NCBI GenBank assembly: GCA_964496595.1 | Contig: CAZCAI010000082.1 | Coordinates: 1-21,342 of the forward strand | Direction: 5' to 3' | DNA from: JAAAOZ01 sp964496595 | GTDB taxonomy: Bacteria; Chloroflexota; Anaerolineae; B4-G1; SLSP01 | Length of the DNA stretch: 21,342 bases | Made by a program: the position numbers and the translations under genes | Shown: positions 1-6,797 of the stretch, piece by piece | Layout: each line of letters opens with the position of its first letter | Position numbering within the stretch: the first letter of the stretch is position 1 | Notes under the pieces: generated by a model | Told to the model about the DNA's origin: nothing | Databases searched by the model: none | What the model saw: the letters and a program-made list of their open reading frames with translations, nothing else

Positions 1-25
1 CGTGTAATCCGTGAAAATCCGCGAG
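1..25. repeat. Degenerate short tandem repeat (AATCCGTG type)
   Basis: The window opens inside imperfect tandem units related to GTGTAATCC and GTGAAAATCC. They form a low-complexity intergenic array of a kind scattered through many GC-rich environmental genomes. The array is cut by the window edge, so its full size is unknown. No coding function is visible. Confidence 0.5.
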
Positions 26-130
26 CTATTTTCTAAAAGTGTCCGGTAGATAGAAGTGTAAACCTATTTTTGCTTGTAGATGAACCATCCCGGATTTTGG
101 GTCTTTTTGTCAAGACGCGCCCGGCTTCCT

Positions 131-170
131 CAACTTTAAACTTTCAACTTTAAACTTTAAACTCGCAACT
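131..170. repeat. Heptad-like repeat array (AACTTTAA / AACTTTC)
   Basis: Imperfect 7-8 bp units of the form AACTTTaA and AACTTTC run in tandem just upstream of the nrdD ribosome binding site and end in ACTCGCAACT. Related units, in both orientations, recur at 19486-19590, including the word ACTCGCAAC. The array lies in the likely 5' leader of nrdD. It may be neutral intergenic filler or may affect the messenger; the sequence alone does not decide. Confidence 0.6.
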
Positions 171-194
171 ATTTTTTGCAGAAGGGGGAAACCT

Positions 195-2228
195 ATGTCG
201 ATTAATGAAATCATCAAGCGGGATGGCACGGTGGTGTCATTTGACCGCGAACGCATCGAAAACGCGATTTACGCGGCGGCTCGCGCCGTGGGGAACGGGG
301 AAGGGCGCCCGTGGGCGGAGACGCTCTCCTGGGCCGTGGTCGCCTTGTTGGATCAGCGCTGGCAGGCGGATAACAACGGGCACGGCGGGTTGCCGCACGT
401 CGAGGAGATTCAGGATCTTGTGGAGGAAGTGCTCGTCAAATCTGGCAATCCCCAGGTGGCAAAAGCCTACATCCTCTACCGGCAGCAGCGGGCCTCGGCG
501 CGCAAGACCGAGCAGATGTTGTTGGATTCCCAGAAGCTGGTGGAGGATTATCTCCAGCGCGCCGATTGGCGCGTCAATGAGAACAGCAATATGAATTACT
601 CCCTGCAAGGCCTGAATTTCTACCTCGCCTCGTCCATCGCCGCGCGCTACTGGCTGCACAAAATCTACCCGCCGGAGGTTCAAGCTGCCCACATCGAGGG
701 CGACCTGCACCTCCACGATCTGGGGATGCTCTCCGTTTATTGTTGCGGCTGGGATTTGCAGGATCTGCTTCAGCAGGGCTTCGGCGGGGTGCCGGCCAAG
801 ATCGAAAGCAAGCCGCCGCGTCACCTCCGCACAGCGTTAGGTCAGTTGGTCAACTTCTTCTACACGCTGCAAGGCGAATCGGCGGGCGCGGTGGCGGTCT
901 CCAATTTTGATACGCTGCTGGCCCCCTTCGTGCGCTACGATCAGTTGGATTGTACGCAAGTCAAACAGGCGATGCAGGAGTTTGTGTTCAATATCAATGT
1001 ACCCACGAGGGTGGGCTTCCAGACGCCATTCACGAATTTAACGTGTGACTTGACTTGTCCCGCAAATTTGGCCGATCAGCCGGTCATCATCGGCGGCGAG
1101 ACGCGCGAGGCCACCTATGGCGAATTCCAGCGCGAGATGGATATGATCAATCGCGCGTTCGCCGAGGTGATGCTGGCCGGCGACGCCCAGGGGCGCGTCT
1201 TCACCTTCCCCATCCCCACCTACAACATCAGCCGGGATTTTGATTGGGAGAACGAGACGCTGGCGCCGATTTTCGCGCTCACGGCCAAGTACGGTGTCCC
1301 CTACTGGGCGAACTTCGTCAACAGCGATATGCAGCCGGAGGATGTGCGGAGTATGTGCTGCCGCCTGCGCCTGAACAACAAGGAATTGCGCAAGCGATTG
1401 GGCGGGCTGTTCGCGGCGGCGCCGCTCACCGGCTCCGTCGGCGTGGTGACGATCAATCTGCCGCGTTTGGGCTACACCTCGCGCGATGAGCAGGACTTCC
1501 TGGCGCAGTTGGAGCGCCTGATGGAGATCGCGCGCACCAGCCTGGAGATCAAGCGCAAGATGCTGGAATCGTTCACCGAGCGCGGCCTCTATCCCTACAG
1601 CCATCACTTCCTGCGCAGCGTCAAGGCGCGGACCGGCTCCTTCTGGAGCAACCACTTCTCTACCATCGGTCTCAACGGGATGCACGAGGCGGCCCTGAAC
1701 CTGCTGGGCGTGGGGATCGAGCATCCAGCAGGACGCGCGTTTGCGCAGCGCGTGCTGGAATTTATGCGCGAGGTGCTGATGCGCTTCCAAGATGAGACGG
1801 GCCATCTCTACAACCTGGAGGCGACGCCCGCCGAGGGCGCGACCTACCGCCTGGCCCGCTTGGATCAGGCGCGCTTCTCCGACATCCGCATCGCCGGCAG
1901 CGATGCCGCGCCCTACTACACCAACTCCTCCCATCTCCCCGTCGGCTTCAGCGACGATCTCTTCGCAGTGCTGGATCATCAGGACGATCTCCAGACGCTC
2001 TACACCGGCGGGACGGTGCTCCACCTCTTCTTGGGCGAGCAATTGGACGATTGGCGGCAGGCCCGGCGGCTGATTCGCACCGTCGCCGAGAATTATCACC
2101 TGCCCTACTTCACCCTCACGCCGACCTTCAGCATCTGCCCCGTGCATGGCTACATCTCCGGCGAGCATCCCTACTGCCCCTACGAGCACACGCCGGAGCA
2201 GTTGGAGAAATTCGGCGTGCCGGTCTAA
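195..2228 (+). CDS. nrdD: Anaerobic (class III) ribonucleoside-triphosphate reductase, catalytic part lacking the glycyl-radical tail
   Basis: This is the catalytic chain of the oxygen-sensitive enzyme that reduces ribonucleotides to deoxyribonucleotides. Residues 1-100 form an ATP-cone (IIKRDGTVVSFDRERI, then a helix ending VAKAYILYRQQR). The ten-stranded barrel follows, with the thiyl-radical loop SMCCRLRL (Cys388/Cys389) and the family segment PLTGSVGVVTINLPR. Near the end are CPVH (Cys648, His651) and CPYEH (Cys661, His665), at the place of the family zinc site. The chain stops 12 residues later. In family members about 35-45 further residues carry the glycyl-radical motif (RVxGY) and an NEGKxxEF segment. 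These are absent here, and no other frame after the stop supplies them. A separate gene at 6798-6980 encodes exactly that piece. The ATG has AGGGGG about 7 bases upstream. No convincing promoter or NrdR box was found in the 194 bp before it, and no nrdG activase is in the window. Confidence 0.95.
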   Translation: MSINEIIKRDGTVVSFDRERIENAIYAAARAVGNGEGRPWAETLSWAVVALLDQRWQADNNGHGGLPHVEEIQDLVEEVLVKSGNPQVAKAYILYRQQRASARKTEQMLLDSQKLVEDYLQRADWRVNENSNMNYSLQGLNFYLASSIAARYWLHKIYPPEVQAAHIEGDLHLHDLGMLSVYCCGWDLQDLLQQGFGGVPAKIESKPPRHLRTALGQLVNFFYTLQGESAGAVAVSNFDTLLAPFVRYDQLDCTQVKQAMQEFVFNINVPTRVGFQTPFTNLTCDLTCPANLADQPVIIGGETREATYGEFQREMDMINRAFAEVMLAGDAQGRVFTFPIPTYNISRDFDWENETLAPIFALTAKYGVPYWANFVNSDMQPEDVRSMCCRLRLNNKELRKRLGGLFAAAPLTGSVGVVTINLPRLGYTSRDEQDFLAQLERLMEIARTSLEIKRKMLESFTERGLYPYSHHFLRSVKARTGSFWSNHFSTIGLNGMHEAALNLLGVGIEHPAGRAFAQRVLEFMREVLMRFQDETGHLYNLEATPAEGATYRLARLDQARFSDIRIAGSDAAPYYTNSSHLPVGFSDDLFAVLDHQDDLQTLYTGGTVLHLFLGEQLDDWRQARRLIRTVAENYHLPYFTLTPTFSICPVHGYISGEHPYCPYEHTPEQLEKFGVPV

Positions 2229-2283
2229 ATCAGTTGTGTACCTTCCGGGAAGCTGAGAATCGTCCGAAGAAGTCCCTATCCTG

Positions 2284-2493
2284 TTAGCCGTGCTCTGATT
2301 AGCNNNNNNNNNNNNNNNNNNNNNNNNNNNNNNNNNNNNNNNNNNNNNNNNNNNNNNNNNNNNNNNNNNNNNNNNNNNNNNNNNNNNNNNNNNNNNNNNN
2401 NNNTTAGCCGTGCTCTGATTAGCCGTGCTCTGATTAGCTGTGCTCTGATTAGCTGTGCTCTGATTAGCCGTGCTCTGATTAGCTGTGCTCTGA
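2284..2493. repeat. 15-bp tandem repeat array interrupted by the assembly gap
   Basis: Direct tandem copies of TTAGCCGTGCTCTGA, with a C/T variant at the sixth base (TTAGCTGTGCTCTGA). One whole unit and the first 5 bases of the next precede the gap; six whole units follow it at 2404-2493. No spacers separate the units, so it is not a CRISPR. The unit contains TAG and TGA and does not read through as protein. The gap lies entirely inside the array, in phase at its right edge, so the real copy number is unknown. Confidence 0.95.
2304..2403. other. Scaffold gap of exactly 100 N
   Basis: A run of 100 Ns is a usual placeholder for a gap of unknown size. Both flanks are the same 15-bp tandem repeat, which explains why the assembler broke here. 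The join between nrdD on the left and the kinase operon on the right therefore rests on scaffolding. Confidence 0.98.
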
Positions 2494-2558
2494 GCGGATC
2501 GATAGATCCGCGACCGCGACGCTACGCCGAAACGGGGAACTGGCGTTCCCCTTCGAGC
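2487..2558. repeat. Two perfect tetraloop hairpins inside an outer stem
   Basis: GCGGATC-GATA-GATCCGC (2494-2511) and GGGGAAC-TGGC-GTTCCCC (2534-2551) are perfect 7-bp stems with 4-base loops. The flanks GCTC (2487-2490) and GAGC (2555-2558), with two further possible pairs, could close them into a three-way junction. The same plan recurs at 9536-9601. Neither hairpin is followed by a T-run, so they are not ordinary terminators. The left arm starts inside the last 15-bp repeat unit. Confidence 0.6.
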
Positions 2559-2615
2559 AAGTTTAACTGGGGAGCTATTTTTGCCGCGTCGTACTAGCCA
2601 ATTTCCAACTTCCAG

Positions 2616-2644
2616 TTGCCGTTTTAATGATTCTCACGTATGAT
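2616..2644 (+). promoter_or_regulatory. Sigma-70-like promoter for the histidine kinase operon
   Basis: TTGCCG (2616-2621) and TATGAT (2639-2644) are separated by 17 bp. A start near 2651 would leave a leader of about 95 bases before the TTG start at 2747. The call rests on pattern match only. Confidence 0.45.
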
Positions 2645-2746
2645 TAGGGATATGTTCAGATTTTCACCTGAAAGATGGCCCAAATGCCCATGCCCAGGGC
2701 AACTATACGGGAGCATTGATCTTCTTTTCGAGGAAAGGAGAAGCCC

Positions 2747-4822
2747 TTGTCAGAGACAGAGCCGAGGAGTATTTTAGACTCTAACGTGGTGAGTTGGATG
2801 ATGAATCTTTCGCCGATTTCATGGTTGACCGAATGGATCATTCGTCGCTGGATGCGGCAACGCATCTCGGATATGACGTTTCGGGAGGCGACGCTGGAGC
2901 GCGCGGCGGCCGTCGGGCTGGAGGCGATGCTGCAAAGCATTGTGGAGGATGTCGTCGATGTGCTCGGCTACACCGGCGCGATGGTCGCCACCTACGAGCA
3001 CGGCGATGCGCTGCCCGTGCGCGCCTTCTACGTTGATCCCCGCCTGGCGTCGCCGGACGACATCGCGCATTGGGAGGATCAGATTTCCCGCCTGGTGGGG
3101 CGCAACATCCGCATTACGGACGCGCAGGCGGCCCGCGTCTACATCTACGATGAGAAGTACGCGGGCAATCTCAGTGTCCGCGCAGCCAAGGCCGGCGGGC
3201 CGGTGCTGAGCGATCAACTGTACGATCTCTTCCGGCCTATCGCGCCGCCCGCGTCCCGCTCGATTGTGCGCGGCATCCAGCGCGCGTTGGGCATCCGCGA
3301 GGTGATCGCGGTGCCCTTCTTCTTGGAGGTCGAAGCGGAGGGCCACACGACCCGCGAGATGGTCGGCAATCTCTTCGCGGCCAAGCGGACGCGCATCTCC
3401 GAGCCGGATCGGATCCTCCTTTCAGCGTTTGGTCGCCAGGCCGCCGCCGCCATCGACAGCGAACGTCGCCGCCTGCAGATCGAAATCGCCCAGAAGATGA
3501 CCTACCAGGTGCAGACCAGTCTGCATAATGAGGAGGAGATCTATAAGTGGATCGCCAAAGGTATCGTGGTCGATTTGGGCTATGTCGGCGCGATGGTCGC
3601 GCCCTACGAGCGCGACGGCTCGATGCCGGTGCAGGCGCTCTGTCTGGACCCGGCCTATGGCGATACGAGCGACATCCGGCGCTGGGAGCAACAGCTCTCG
3701 CGCGTCATCGGCGAGCCTATCAGCGTGGACGATCCCGATACCTCGCGGGTCTACGTCCACGATGCGGTCTATAAGGACAACCTCAGCGTCCGGGCCGTCA
3801 AGGCGGGCGCGCCCGTCACCAGCGAGGCGCTTTACGATCTCTTCCGCCCGGTGGCGCCGCTCTCGGCGCAGCATGTGGTGCAGGGCATCCAGCAGACGTT
3901 GGGCATCCGGCAGGTGATCGCGGTACCGTTCTTCTTGGAGATGGTCACGGAGGCGGGCGAGACCGAGCGCGAATTGGTGGGCAATCTCTTCGCGGCCACG
4001 CGCTCGCAGACCTTCAAGCCCAACGAGATCGCGCTGTTGGGCGCCTTCGCGCAGCAAGCGGCTGCCGGCATTCGCAACGCGCGGCTCTATCGCCAGGCGG
4101 AGGAGCAGCGGATGGCCTCGCAGATGTTCGGCAAGATGGCCTTCAGCGCCGCGACCGCCGTGCACGAGATGCGCAATCACGTCGGCGTCTTGCGCGTTTA
4201 TCTCTCGATGCTGCGCTCGTTGCCGCCGGAGCAAGCGCGCGATCAGTTGGCGCGCGCGGAGGATGTGCAAGGGCGTCTGGATCAGGTCACGGAGATTTTG
4301 GACACGTTGGGCGAGCCGTGGCGGCGCGTGACCGAGCAGTGGGTTGATGTCAACACCTGCATCCAGAACGCCGTGGAGCGCCTGGATTTGAAGGAGACGG
4401 CGGATGGTGTGGAGGTCGCGCTCAAGCTGACGGCGGCGGCGCTGCCCATCAAGACCTCGGCGGATATGTTGACCGAGGCGTTCCGCGTGCTGATCAAGAA
4501 TGCTGTAGAGGCCGTGGAAGCGAAAGCGGGGGACAACGGCCAGGTGCGGATCGTCAGCCGGCGTGTTCTCGGCTCGGATGAGATGATGATCACGGTATCG
4601 GATACCGGCGTCGGGATTCCGAGGCAGCATCTACACAAGATCTTCGAGATTGGGTGGTCATCCAAGGGGGTGGGCATGGGATTTGGGTTGTTCTGGACGC
4701 GGGATTACGTCCAGGGATTGGGGGGCTACATCGATGTGGAGAGCGAGGTAGGCGAGGGCACAACTTTCACCCTCAAGCTCCCATTGGCCGATGAGCCGGA
4801 ACAGGAGGTCGCGAATGTCTGA
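2747..4822 (+). CDS. Tandem-GAF sensor histidine kinase
   Basis: A soluble-looking two-component kinase of 691 residues. Two GAF-like sensor modules occupy roughly residues 45-235 and 245-450 and are clear copies of each other: LGIREVIAVPFFLEV versus LGIRQVIAVPFFLEM, and NLSVRAAKAG versus NLSVRAVKAG. The phosphoacceptor helix has AVHEMRN (His473). The ATPase domain shows the N-box with Asn585 (IKNAVEAVEA), the DTGVGIP box (Asp619) and GVGMGFGLFW near 643-652. The start is TTG, chosen because AGGAAAGGAG lies 6 bases upstream and the ATPase-to-GAF frame is unbroken. The N-terminus has a hydrophobic stretch (about 14-34) with Trp and Arg that looks amphipathic rather than clearly membrane-spanning. 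No response regulator is adjacent. The last 8 bases overlap the next gene, implying coupled translation. The ligand of the GAF modules is unknown. Confidence 0.9.
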   Translation: MSETEPRSILDSNVVSWMMNLSPISWLTEWIIRRWMRQRISDMTFREATLERAAAVGLEAMLQSIVEDVVDVLGYTGAMVATYEHGDALPVRAFYVDPRLASPDDIAHWEDQISRLVGRNIRITDAQAARVYIYDEKYAGNLSVRAAKAGGPVLSDQLYDLFRPIAPPASRSIVRGIQRALGIREVIAVPFFLEVEAEGHTTREMVGNLFAAKRTRISEPDRILLSAFGRQAAAAIDSERRRLQIEIAQKMTYQVQTSLHNEEEIYKWIAKGIVVDLGYVGAMVAPYERDGSMPVQALCLDPAYGDTSDIRRWEQQLSRVIGEPISVDDPDTSRVYVHDAVYKDNLSVRAVKAGAPVTSEALYDLFRPVAPLSAQHVVQGIQQTLGIRQVIAVPFFLEMVTEAGETERELVGNLFAATRSQTFKPNEIALLGAFAQQAAAGIRNARLYRQAEEQRMASQMFGKMAFSAATAVHEMRNHVGVLRVYLSMLRSLPPEQARDQLARAEDVQGRLDQVTEILDTLGEPWRRVTEQWVDVNTCIQNAVERLDLKETADGVEVALKLTAAALPIKTSADMLTEAFRVLIKNAVEAVEAKAGDNGQVRIVSRRVLGSDEMMITVSDTGVGIPRQHLHKIFEIGWSSKGVGMGFGLFWTRDYVQGLGGYIDVESEVGEGTTFTLKLPLADEPEQEVANV

Positions 4823-5810
4823 CCAACTGTTGCGCGTTCACATGCTTCGCACACCCGATCCGGGGCCGCTGGACTATCTGCGGGAGTTGGTCGATGACGA
4901 GGTGGTGTTGACGACAGGCAAAGAGTTGCCCGATCCGCCCGACTATCACATCTTCATCGCGGGCATGCCGCAGCGCGAGCACATCGCCGAGGCGGCGCAG
5001 CTCCAGACGTTGATCATCCCCTGGGCGGGCTTGCCGCGCGATACCCGCGAGCTGATGTTGGAGTTCCCAGAGGTGGCGGTGCATAACTTGCATCACAACG
5101 CCGCGCCGGTGGCGGAGTTGGCTGTGGGGCTGTTGCTGGCCGCCGCCAAGTTCCTCATCCCGATGGATCGCGCGCTCCGCGCTCACGATTGGACGCCGCG
5201 CTACCAGCCCAACCCCTCGCTGCTGCTGGCCGAGAAAACCGCGCTGATCCTGGGCTATGGCGAGATCGGGCAGCGCGTGGCCGAGATCTGTCGGGGGATG
5301 CGGATGAAGGTAGTCGCCACGCGGCGCAACGTCGAAGCAACCCCGCCCGACTGCCCCGACGAGATCCATCCGCCGGAGGCGCTGCTTGATCTGCTGCCCC
5401 GCGCGCACGCCGTGATCATTTGCCTGCCGCTGACGGACGAGACCAGGGGCCTGATCGATGCGGCGGCGCTGGCGCGGATGCCTTCCGGCGCGGTGCTCGT
5501 CAACATCGGGCGCGGGCCGATTGTCTGCCAGGAGGCGCTCTATCACGCGCTGCGGACGGGCGGCCTGCGGGCGGCGGGGCTGGATGTGTGGTACAACTAT
5601 CCTCAAGATAAGGACGCGCGTGATCATACCCCGCCCGCCGATGTGCCATTTCACACGTTGGATAACATCGTGATGAGTCCCCATCGCGGCGGCGCGCTCA
5701 GCGAGAGCGAGACGGAGTGCATGCGGATGGAGGCGCTGGCGCGGTTGCTCAACGCGGCGGCGCGCGGGGCATCAATGCCTAATCCCGTCGATGTGGAACG
5801 GGGTTATTGA
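4815..5810 (+). CDS. D-isomer 2-hydroxyacid dehydrogenase-like NAD-binding protein
   Basis: 331 residues of the D-2-hydroxyacid dehydrogenase superfamily, whose members oxidise or reduce 2-hydroxy/2-keto acids with NAD(P). The Rossmann motif is LGYGEIGQR (residues 146-154) and the substrate-binding arginine lies in NIGRGPIV (Arg233). The catalytic histidine is in MSPHRGG (His290). The position of the usual acidic partner, in the DVFExEP region, reads DVWYNYP (257-263), so the usual Glu is not evident; formate dehydrogenases also deviate here, with Gln. The start at 4815 is preferred over an in-frame ATG at 4791 because AGGAGG sits at 4803-4808. It overlaps the kinase gene by 8 bases, and its stop overlaps the next start as TGATG. 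The substrate cannot be named. It may be a redox enzyme or an altered, non-classical member. Confidence 0.88.
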   Translation: MSDQLLRVHMLRTPDPGPLDYLRELVDDEVVLTTGKELPDPPDYHIFIAGMPQREHIAEAAQLQTLIIPWAGLPRDTRELMLEFPEVAVHNLHHNAAPVAELAVGLLLAAAKFLIPMDRALRAHDWTPRYQPNPSLLLAEKTALILGYGEIGQRVAEICRGMRMKVVATRRNVEATPPDCPDEIHPPEALLDLLPRAHAVIICLPLTDETRGLIDAAALARMPSGAVLVNIGRGPIVCQEALYHALRTGGLRAAGLDVWYNYPQDKDARDHTPPADVPFHTLDNIVMSPHRGGALSESETECMRMEALARLLNAAARGASMPNPVDVERGY

Positions 5811-6676
5811 TGACTTTGGTGAAGACGAAGATCGCCGTTCCAACGTCGATTTCGGCGGAAGAGGTCGCGCGTCTCCGGGAGCGGTTTTTAGCCTACGCGC
5901 GCTCTTTCTACACCGATGCTCCCGATCCTGATCTTGATCTTAAAGCGGCGATTGATCTCAAGATTGAGCACACGCTGCGCGTCTGCGAGGAGAGCCGGTA
6001 CATCAGCGCGGCGCTGGGGCTGGCGGCGGATGGGCGTCATTTAGCGGAGGTGGCCGCGATTTTTCACGACGTGGGGCGTTTTCCGCAGTACGCGCACTAT
6101 CACACGTTTTCCGATGGTAAATCGGAGGATCACGCGGCGTTGGGTGTCCGCGTGTTGCGCGAGCGGAAGTTTTTGGCGGCGCTCGGCCCGGCGGAGGATC
6201 TGCTCCTGCGGGTGATCGGCTATCACAATCGATTGGCGCTGCCGGGCTCCGACGCCGAGACGCCGACTGCTCTCTTTTTCTCGCGCCTGCTGCGCGACGC
6301 GGACAAGCTCGACATCTACCGCGTGGTCACCGATTACTATCGACGGCCCGCATCGCAGCGGAACGGCTGGGTGGCGTGGGAACTGCCGGATACGCCCGGT
6401 ATCTCCGAGGCCGTCTGTGACGACCTGATGGCGGAGCGCGCAGTCCACAAAGATCGGCTGCGCAACCTCAACGATTTCAAGCTGTTACAGGTGGGGTGGG
6501 TGTACGACATCAACTTCGCGCCGGCGCTGCGACGCCTCTGCGAGCGAGGCTACCTGCGGATGCTGCGCGCCGCCCTGCCGGATTCGCCGCGCATCGAGGC
6601 GATTTTTGAGAAAATCGACGCTTATGTCGCGCAGCGCATGGAAGAGGACGCCAATCCTTGCGAAGGTTCCGCATAA
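5810..6676 (+). CDS. HD-domain phosphohydrolase-like protein
   Basis: 288 residues with an HD metal-binding core: His54 (IEHTLRVCEES), His86-Asp87 (IFHDVGRFPQ), His108 (SEDHAALG), His139 (GYHNRLALP) and Asp163/Asp165 (LLRDADKLD). HD proteins hydrolyse phosphate esters of nucleotides or related molecules; the superfamily includes dNTPases and cyclic-nucleotide phosphodiesterases. This subgroup (RFPQYxxYxTF) has no function I can name. The ATG at 5810 shares one base with the TGA of the dehydrogenase. An upstream in-frame TTG at 5807 is less likely. Its final codons contain a 13-base segment that is exactly complementary to 6738-6750. A nucleotide role would suit the nearby reductase fragment, but that is speculation. 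Confidence 0.85.
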   Translation: MTLVKTKIAVPTSISAEEVARLRERFLAYARSFYTDAPDPDLDLKAAIDLKIEHTLRVCEESRYISAALGLAADGRHLAEVAAIFHDVGRFPQYAHYHTFSDGKSEDHAALGVRVLRERKFLAALGPAEDLLLRVIGYHNRLALPGSDAETPTALFFSRLLRDADKLDIYRVVTDYYRRPASQRNGWVAWELPDTPGISEAVCDDLMAERAVHKDRLRNLNDFKLLQVGWVYDINFAPALRRLCERGYLRMLRAALPDSPRIEAIFEKIDAYVAQRMEEDANPCEGSA

Positions 6677-6750
6677 CGCTTCATTGCCAGTGTGATAGCT
6701 GCTCTGAGTATCTGGTTTCTATGATGAGTGTGTATTTAACCTTCGCAAGG
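6656..6750 (+). promoter_or_regulatory. 13-bp inverted repeat in the leader of the glycyl-radical gene
   Basis: CCTTGCGAAGGTT (6656-6668, last codons of the HD gene) is the exact reverse complement of AACCTTCGCAAGG (6738-6750). The second arm can alternatively pair with CCTTGCGAGGTT (6852-6863, codons 19-22 of the downstream small gene), giving 12 pairs with one bulge. The two pairings exclude each other, and the second would loop out the Shine-Dalgarno and start codon. The complementarity is direct observation; a regulatory role is inference. Confidence 0.4.
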
Positions 6751-6797
6751 GTGAGTTTTTAGATCTGTTCTTATCTACTCTACCAAGGAGGCAACCC

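Larger units (their letters stand above)
2229..2746. other. Long non-coding stretch: repeat array, assembly gap, paired hairpins, promoter
   Basis: 518 bp without a credible gene. In order it holds about 55 bp of unique sequence after nrdD, a 15-bp tandem repeat interrupted by 100 Ns, a pair of perfect tetraloop hairpins in an outer stem, about 60 bp of AT-richer sequence, and a promoter plus leader for the histidine kinase gene. No tRNA or known riboswitch was recognised. A coding sequence hidden in the gap cannot be excluded because its true length is unknown. Confidence 0.7.

Noticed and set aside
1..194. NrdR operator upstream of nrdD
   Set aside because: No pair of ACACWATATAT-like boxes is present in the 194 bp available, although sequence further upstream is outside the window.
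2200..2303. nrdD truncation as a simple frameshift or an effect of the N gap
   Set aside because: The stop is 75 bases before the gap, and no frame after it encodes the glycyl-radical motif. The motif is found intact elsewhere with its own ribosome binding site.
2284..2493. CRISPR array
   Set aside because: The 15-bp units are directly tandem with no spacers, and no cas genes are near.
3422..4630. Minus-strand open frame of 402 codons opposite the histidine kinase
   Set aside because: Shadow frame, Arg/His/Leu-rich without recognisable domains; the kinase motifs are unbroken on the plus strand.
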